DNA from: Desulfobacteraceae bacterium
GTDB lineage: Bacteria > Desulfobacterota > Desulfobacteria > Desulfobacterales > Desulfobacteraceae
Direction: 5' to 3'
Assembly (NCBI GenBank): GCA_024225895.1
Contig: JAAEMC010000661.1
Location: 1 to 7,981 of the forward strand
Length of the DNA: 7,981 nucleotides
In this document: positions 5,070-7,981 of the stretch, one piece after another
Numbering within the stretch: position 1 is the stretch's first letter
Layout: each line of letters starts with the position of its first letter
Program-made: the position numbers and the translations under genes
Notes under the pieces: generated by a model
The model's database searches: none
Seen by the model: only the letters and a program-made list of their open reading frames with translations
Told to the model about the DNA's origin: nothing

Positions 5070-5483
5070 TTAATCACAACAGATATCATTTGAAGGAATT
5101 AGCTCGACCACCTTTGCCAGTATCTTACTATGCCCAAGTCCTTTAGCAGCTGCAACACGATGATTACCATCCATTACATAGAACTCATTGTCAACCTTGT
5201 ATAGATTGACTGGTGGTAATGATTTTCCATTATGGATTGCCTGTTTGATGTTGATTAAACGATCCTGTGCCACATGGCTTCTGGGTATGAATTCAATGTT
5301 AAATGCTGAACATTTTCCGACACTACCAACAACTTGATTGAGCGAAACTTTATTTACTCCTTGATCAATATATTTGAAGGGTCCATTATAATTCAGATCC
5401 TCACCAAAACATTTCGCCCTGTCAATCTGCCCATTCAAATTATTACCTTTCAATTTTTTAAAAATATTTTTCAATGTAATCAT
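5070..5483 (-). CDS. ParB/sulfiredoxin-fold protein in the ars-like operon
   Basis: A 137-residue protein. Residues about 70-127 carry a ParB/Srx-like nuclease-domain pattern: RLINIKQAIHNG, LPPVNLYKV, then VMDGNHRVAAAKGLG with the DGNHR box at 105-109. No helix-turn-helix or dimerisation domain follows, so it is not a chromosome-partition ParB. In such single-domain members the fold may bind nucleotide, act as a nuclease, or act like sulfiredoxin. The sequence does not decide. It ends in Cys-Cys-Asp (C135, C136). The start ATG 5483 lies 3 bp after the permease stop, with GGGGA inside the permease end as a possible ribosome binding site, so co-transcription is likely. A role in metalloid response is inferred from context only. 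Confidence 0.7.
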   Translation of the reverse strand: MITLKNIFKKLKGNNLNGQIDRAKCFGEDLNYNGPFKYIDQGVNKVSLNQVVGSVGKCSAFNIEFIPRSHVAQDRLINIKQAIHNGKSLPPVNLYKVDNEFYVMDGNHRVAAAKGLGHSKILAKVVELIPSNDICCD

Positions 5484-5486
5484 TGT

Positions 5487-6593
5487 TTATCCCCAAATCA
5501 GGTTGGCATATCCTAAAAGTATTGCACCTACTAATGAGTAAGATACATACAGAATAAAAATACGATGTTTAACCAATGTCCAAACTGCTGCCATGGCAGG
5601 CAAGGTTGTCGTAGGACCTGCAATCAGAAAAGCCAAACCAGCGGCAGGACTCATACCTTGTGCAAGAAGTCCGCTTACCATGGGCAGTGCGCTTAAATTA
5701 CTGGTGTAGACAGGGATTCCTAAAAAAGTTGCTGTGAAAATCGCCCATGAGTTATCTTTACCCATAATACTTGTGATCCATTCTTGAGGCACATAAAGGA
5801 TGATTAATGCTTCCAGGAAAAACGCCAATGCCATAAACTTAATTACCATCAATGTGGCATCCATTGATTCCTTGCTTAACCGTTTCCAGAATGATTCTTC
5901 CTCAGAGCATCCACATGATTCTGAACTATTGCCTGTAGTGCAGGACTCCTGAGTTTTAGCTTCTGCATGTGTAACTGAAGATTGAATTTGAATAGCATTT
6001 ACCGACTCCTCAGCACAACAAGCTGAAGCCTGAACAGGAACCAACAATTTAGCCTTAAAAGAAAACAGACTTTTAAGATTTGAAGTAAAAGAAAGAGCAA
6101 TTCGTTTTATCCTTGAAGACTTTTGAGATGAACTGAATCCTGTTTTTCGTTTAAGAATACCAGGGCTGATCCATCCCACCTGCATCAGGGCGTGAGTGAT
6201 GAACCCTGCACTTAAGCTCATAGACATTGTGCCAAGTAATCGCCAAATCGCTAAATCCCAGCCAATTGTTCCAACACTTAAAAAGAAAATTTCAGGGTCC
6301 ATGGAAGGAGATGCAATCCAAAAAGCCATTACCGGAGGAAGGGGAACTCCACCAATTAACAAAGCGGCAATCACAGGAATTACACCACATGAACAAAAAG
6401 GACTGAAGGCACCAACTATAGTTGCCAGCAAAATGGCTACAATCGGACCAGCATCAAAAGCACGCTTTATATGTTTTGAAGCCCCAGACATATTAACTGC
6501 TACAGCAATCGGTATAGTGATAACAAGATAAGGCCAGATATGGATAAACGCCTTAACCATGAAATCCGCTATTTTGTAAAGTTCAGTTGTCAT
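5487..6593 (-). CDS. DUF318/ArsP-like permease with Cys-rich loop
   Basis: A 368-residue membrane protein of the YraQ/DUF318 permease family, which includes the organoarsenical exporter ArsP and Cu/Zn exporters of the SO_0444 type. I see about eight hydrophobic segments, near residues 16-34, 51-78, 83-105, 112-137, 246-268, 284-305, 316-340 and 345-366. The family signature SPFCSCGVIPV (64-74; C67, C69) is in the first half and GIPVYTSNLSALP in the second. The central hydrophilic loop (about 142-240) contains ACCAEE (C192, C193) and ESC...ESCGCSEEE (C218, C227, C229), a plausible soft-metal site. The ATG 6593 has AGGA 8 bp upstream. It lies downstream of an ArsR gene, which favours arsenic or another thiophilic metal as substrate. 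The exact substrate is not settled. Confidence 0.85.
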   Translation of the reverse strand: MTTELYKIADFMVKAFIHIWPYLVITIPIAVAVNMSGASKHIKRAFDAGPIVAILLATIVGAFSPFCSCGVIPVIAALLIGGVPLPPVMAFWIASPSMDPEIFFLSVGTIGWDLAIWRLLGTMSMSLSAGFITHALMQVGWISPGILKRKTGFSSSQKSSRIKRIALSFTSNLKSLFSFKAKLLVPVQASACCAEESVNAIQIQSSVTHAEAKTQESCTTGNSSESCGCSEEESFWKRLSKESMDATLMVIKFMALAFFLEALIILYVPQEWITSIMGKDNSWAIFTATFLGIPVYTSNLSALPMVSGLLAQGMSPAAGLAFLIAGPTTTLPAMAAVWTLVKHRIFILYVSYSLVGAILLGYANLIWG

Positions 6594-6617
6594 AATAATT
6601 TCCTATTTTTATTTATT

Positions 6618-6628
6618 CTATATTTCTA
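6618..6628. promoter_or_regulatory. Motif shared with the arsR upstream region
   Basis: CTATATTTCTA lies here between arsR and the permease. Its exact inverted complement TAGAAATATAG is at 7011-7021, inside the imperfect palindrome upstream of the arsR promoter. Next to it is the perfect palindrome ATTTCGAAAT (6632-6641). An 11-bp match in both intergenic regions of one operon could be a second repressor site. The region is A+T-rich, so chance is possible. Confidence 0.25.
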
Positions 6629-6658
6629 AGTATTTCGAAATGTTTAATCAAAAAAATA

Positions 6659-6958
6659 TTACGATTTACATTTAGCTTCAGTGCAGCACTCAGATTTAAG
6701 AAACTCTACAAGCTCATCTAAAACATCAAATTGTGGGATGCAATAGAGTATTCTGCTTTCTCTAACTTGTTTGATCAATCCAACTGAGACCAATCTACTG
6801 ATATGATGTGATAAAGTTGAGCCTGGAACATCAAGTTCTTCTTGAATCTGTCCCACCGGAGCTCCTTGATCTCCAACTTTTACAAGATATCTAAAAATTG
6901 AAAGTCTTGTTATGTGTCCAAGTTCTGCTAATTTTTTGGCTGCAATTTCATTTTCCAT
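6659..6958 (-). CDS. arsR: ArsR-family repressor with C-terminal CC-x4-C site
   Basis: A 99-residue winged-helix repressor. The N-terminal pattern AAKKLAELGHITRLSIFRYL (6-25) and the recognition region VPGSTLSHHISRLVSVGLI (44-62) followed by the wing VRESRILYC are typical ArsR/SmtB. It lacks the classic CVC metal box in the recognition helix. Instead it has Cys91, Cys92 and Cys97 at the extreme C-terminus (ECCTEAKC). This resembles the arsenite site of the Acidithiobacillus ferrooxidans ArsR (Cys95, Cys96, Cys102), from memory. It should therefore repress its own operon until As(III)-like ions bind. It is the first gene, 65 bp ahead of the permease. The ATG has only a weak ribosome-binding match (GGA, 3 bp away). 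See the promoter entry. Confidence 0.9.
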   Translation of the reverse strand: MENEIAAKKLAELGHITRLSIFRYLVKVGDQGAPVGQIQEELDVPGSTLSHHISRLVSVGLIKQVRESRILYCIPQFDVLDELVEFLKSECCTEAKCKS

Positions 6959-6964
6959 GATCCA

Positions 6965-6993
6965 ATGATATTGATTAATTTATAATTTGTCAA
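6965..6993 (-). promoter_or_regulatory. Promoter of the arsR operon, near consensus
   Basis: On the minus strand a perfect -35 TTGACA (6993-6988) is followed after exactly 17 bp by TATCAT (6970-6965), a 5-of-6 match to -10. Only 6 bp (TGGATC) separate the -10 from the arsR ATG at 6958, so transcription should begin at or within a base or two of the start codon, giving a leaderless or nearly leaderless message. Confidence 0.65.
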
Positions 6994-6995
6994 CC

Positions 6996-7019
6996 ATATT
7001 TTTAGAATTATAGAAATAT
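6996..7019. promoter_or_regulatory. Candidate ArsR operator palindrome
   Basis: ATATTTTTAGAA (6996-7007) and TTATAGAAATAT (7008-7019) form an uninterrupted 24-bp inverted repeat with 10 of 12 pairs matching. It abuts the -35 box. The position suits an operator for the dimeric repressor, but A+T-rich DNA gives such palindromes by chance. Confidence 0.35.
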
Positions 7020-7177
7020 AGTATTTTTTATGACGTTTTTATTCCGGGGCTTGATGTCCTGCAATAAAATATCCCTGTTTTCATTTTAGTGCTTATAGTT
7101 TAGGTGAAGCACAAAAAGCATCATGCGGTTTCCAACAGACAAAAACCATTCTTAAAAAAAAGGAGGGTAAATATATC

Positions 7178-7477
7178 ATGGTACAGATTCATTCAGATCA
7201 AACAAAGCAGGCCTGTGAATATTTGAACATCACCATGGATCATGAAGGCTTTAATTTTATGAAAGCCAAGGAGATTGCTAAAATTAAAGCCCGGGAGCGG
7301 TGCGATCATCCCATGATCCTTTCCTGGAAAAATGGGAAGACGGGTGAGTTTTATCCCAATTATGAATGCGGTAAAGAAAATAAACCCTTCTGGATAAGAT
7401 ATGCCGAGGGCAGGGGGGTAAATCTTGTTGTAGATTTTAATAAAGGCGAATATGTTTTTATGATTCTGATGGTATGA
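7178..7477 (+). CDS. Conserved hypothetical small soluble protein (possibly DUF5619-like)
   Basis: A 99-residue soluble protein with no signal peptide or membrane segment. The conserved-looking core is MILSWKNGKTGEFYPNYECG (46-65) followed by PFWIRYAEGRGVNLVVDF (69-86) and a hydrophobic end YVFMILMV. This reminds me of the small DUF5619 proteins known from archaea and anaerobic bacteria, but I cannot confirm it without a search. No catalytic motif is evident. The start is ATG 7178 with AAAGGAGGG about 10 bp upstream, a strong ribosome binding site. It appears to be a single-gene unit ending at the terminator 29 bp downstream. Confidence 0.7.
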   Translation: MVQIHSDQTKQACEYLNITMDHEGFNFMKAKEIAKIKARERCDHPMILSWKNGKTGEFYPNYECGKENKPFWIRYAEGRGVNLVVDFNKGEYVFMILMV

Positions 7478-7505
7478 TTTTATAAATATATTTTAATAAA
7501 ATGAC

Positions 7506-7542
7506 AAAGTGCTGTGTTTATAATTAAAACAGCACTTTTTTT
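7506..7542 (+). terminator. Rho-independent terminator after the small hypothetical gene
   Basis: AAAGTGCTGT (7506-7515) pairs perfectly with ACAGCACTTT (7529-7538) around a 13-base A+T-rich loop. A run of seven T (7536-7542) follows the stem. It closes the 7178-7477 transcript and separates it from the PAS regulator. Confidence 0.85.
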
Positions 7543-7673
7543 ATGTAAGATTAAAGATGCGAAATATCCGGGTTAATTGTCTTTGTTTGACAGGAGCTGA
7601 AGATCGCAGTATAGGAAACTGTAGCAAAAATGATACTTGTAGTAATATTGATACATTTAAAGAGTCATATAAG

Positions 7674-7981
7674 ATGAAAAAAAGAAAAGATCCCGGCCAA
7701 AAACAATCTGCTAAAATGAATGTGGATACCTTCCAGCGAATCTTTGACAGCATTATGAATGGTATCATGATCACAGACCCTGGCGGATATGTAACATACA
7801 TGAATAAGCCCTATGGCAGGTTTTTAGGATTGTCATCCCAGGAGCAGATCGGCAGACATTGCACTGAAGTGGTTGAAAATTCCAGGATGCATATTGTCGG
7901 GAAAACAGGGCGGGCCGAGATCAACCACCTCCAGGAGATCAGGGGAGAAAATATCGTGGTCCAGAGAATCCCCATAAAAAA
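7674..7981 (+). CDS. PAS-domain regulator, 5' part (sigma-54-activator-like), runs off window
   Basis: The frame is open from ATG 7674 to the window end (102 complete codons). After a basic N-terminus (MKKRKDPGQKQ), a PAS domain starts near residue 19: FQRIFDSIMNGIMITDPGGY, then VTYMNKPYGRFLGLS. The next block, VVENSRMHIVGKTGRAEI and later ENIVVQRIPIK, is one I associate with PAS-containing sigma-54-dependent activators of Desulfobacterota, so AAA+ and Fis-type domains are expected beyond the window. The ribosome-binding match before 7674 is weak (AGAG). The same frame stays open back to ATG 7557, which would add 39 residues including several cysteines. I prefer 7674 at moderate confidence. 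Confidence 0.75.
   Translation, partial: MKKRKDPGQKQSAKMNVDTFQRIFDSIMNGIMITDPGGYVTYMNKPYGRFLGLSSQEQIGRHCTEVVENSRMHIVGKTGRAEINHLQEIRGENIVVQRIPIK

Noticed and set aside
6196..6531. Plus-strand 111-residue ORF
   Set aside because: It is antisense to the permease, whose membrane segments and CSC motif identify the real frame.
7045..7065. Possible sigma-54 promoter (GGGGCTTGATGTCCTGCAA) before the 7178 gene
   Set aside because: The spacing between the GG and GC elements is one base too long and the flanking bases fit the consensus poorly.
7541..7801. Minus-strand 86-residue ORF
   Set aside because: It is antisense to the PAS-domain coding sequence and starts opposite the PAS core.

Overview
The window looks like an accessory region of a Desulfobacterota-type (Desulfobacteraceae-like) anaerobe. 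That placement rests on remembered protein resemblance: the IS21 accessory genes, the REP-type transposase remnants and the PAS regulator. No rRNA or marker gene is present. The left half is A+T-rich and full of broken genes. The IS21-like genes in the middle are visibly richer in G+C than the genes on either side.

Positions 1-1440 (+ strand) hold the debris of what looks like a polymorphic-toxin/immunity locus: a C-terminal CDS fragment (3-92), another fragment (365-442), a small membrane protein (467-817), a toxin-like C-terminus with an HWDY motif (999-1139), and an intact small zinc-ribbon protein (1157-1423) that is probably the cognate immunity protein. Two near-identical repeat units (109-364 and 793-997) interrupt it. 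A third copy of the same element (1444-1497 plus 4869-5019) lies further right. The element has about 27-bp terminal inverted repeats. In its best-preserved copy it contains the last 47 codons of a REP-associated/Y1-type transposase, whose stop codon lies inside the right terminal repeat. The copies are therefore MITE-like internal deletion derivatives.

Positions 1498-4868 are a complete four-gene IS21-family element on the minus strand (zinc-finger accessory gene, winged-helix-like accessory gene, istA, istB). It is inserted into the third MITE copy. A 7-bp duplication (CACTTAA) flanks it, and removing the IS plus one CACTTAA restores a sequence that matches the intact copy at 163-364.

Positions 5070-6958 are a minus-strand operon: an ArsR-type repressor with a C-terminal CC-x4-C cluster, a DUF318/ArsP-like permease with a cysteine-rich cytoplasmic loop, and a ParB/sulfiredoxin-fold protein starting 3 bp after the permease and ending in Cys-Cys. 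This looks like arsenic or soft-metal export. A near-consensus promoter is placed so that the arsR transcript would start at or next to its ATG.

Positions 7000-7981 (+ strand) hold a short hypothetical gene (7178-7477) with a strong ribosome binding site, a clear rho-independent terminator, and the start of a PAS-domain regulator that runs off the window.
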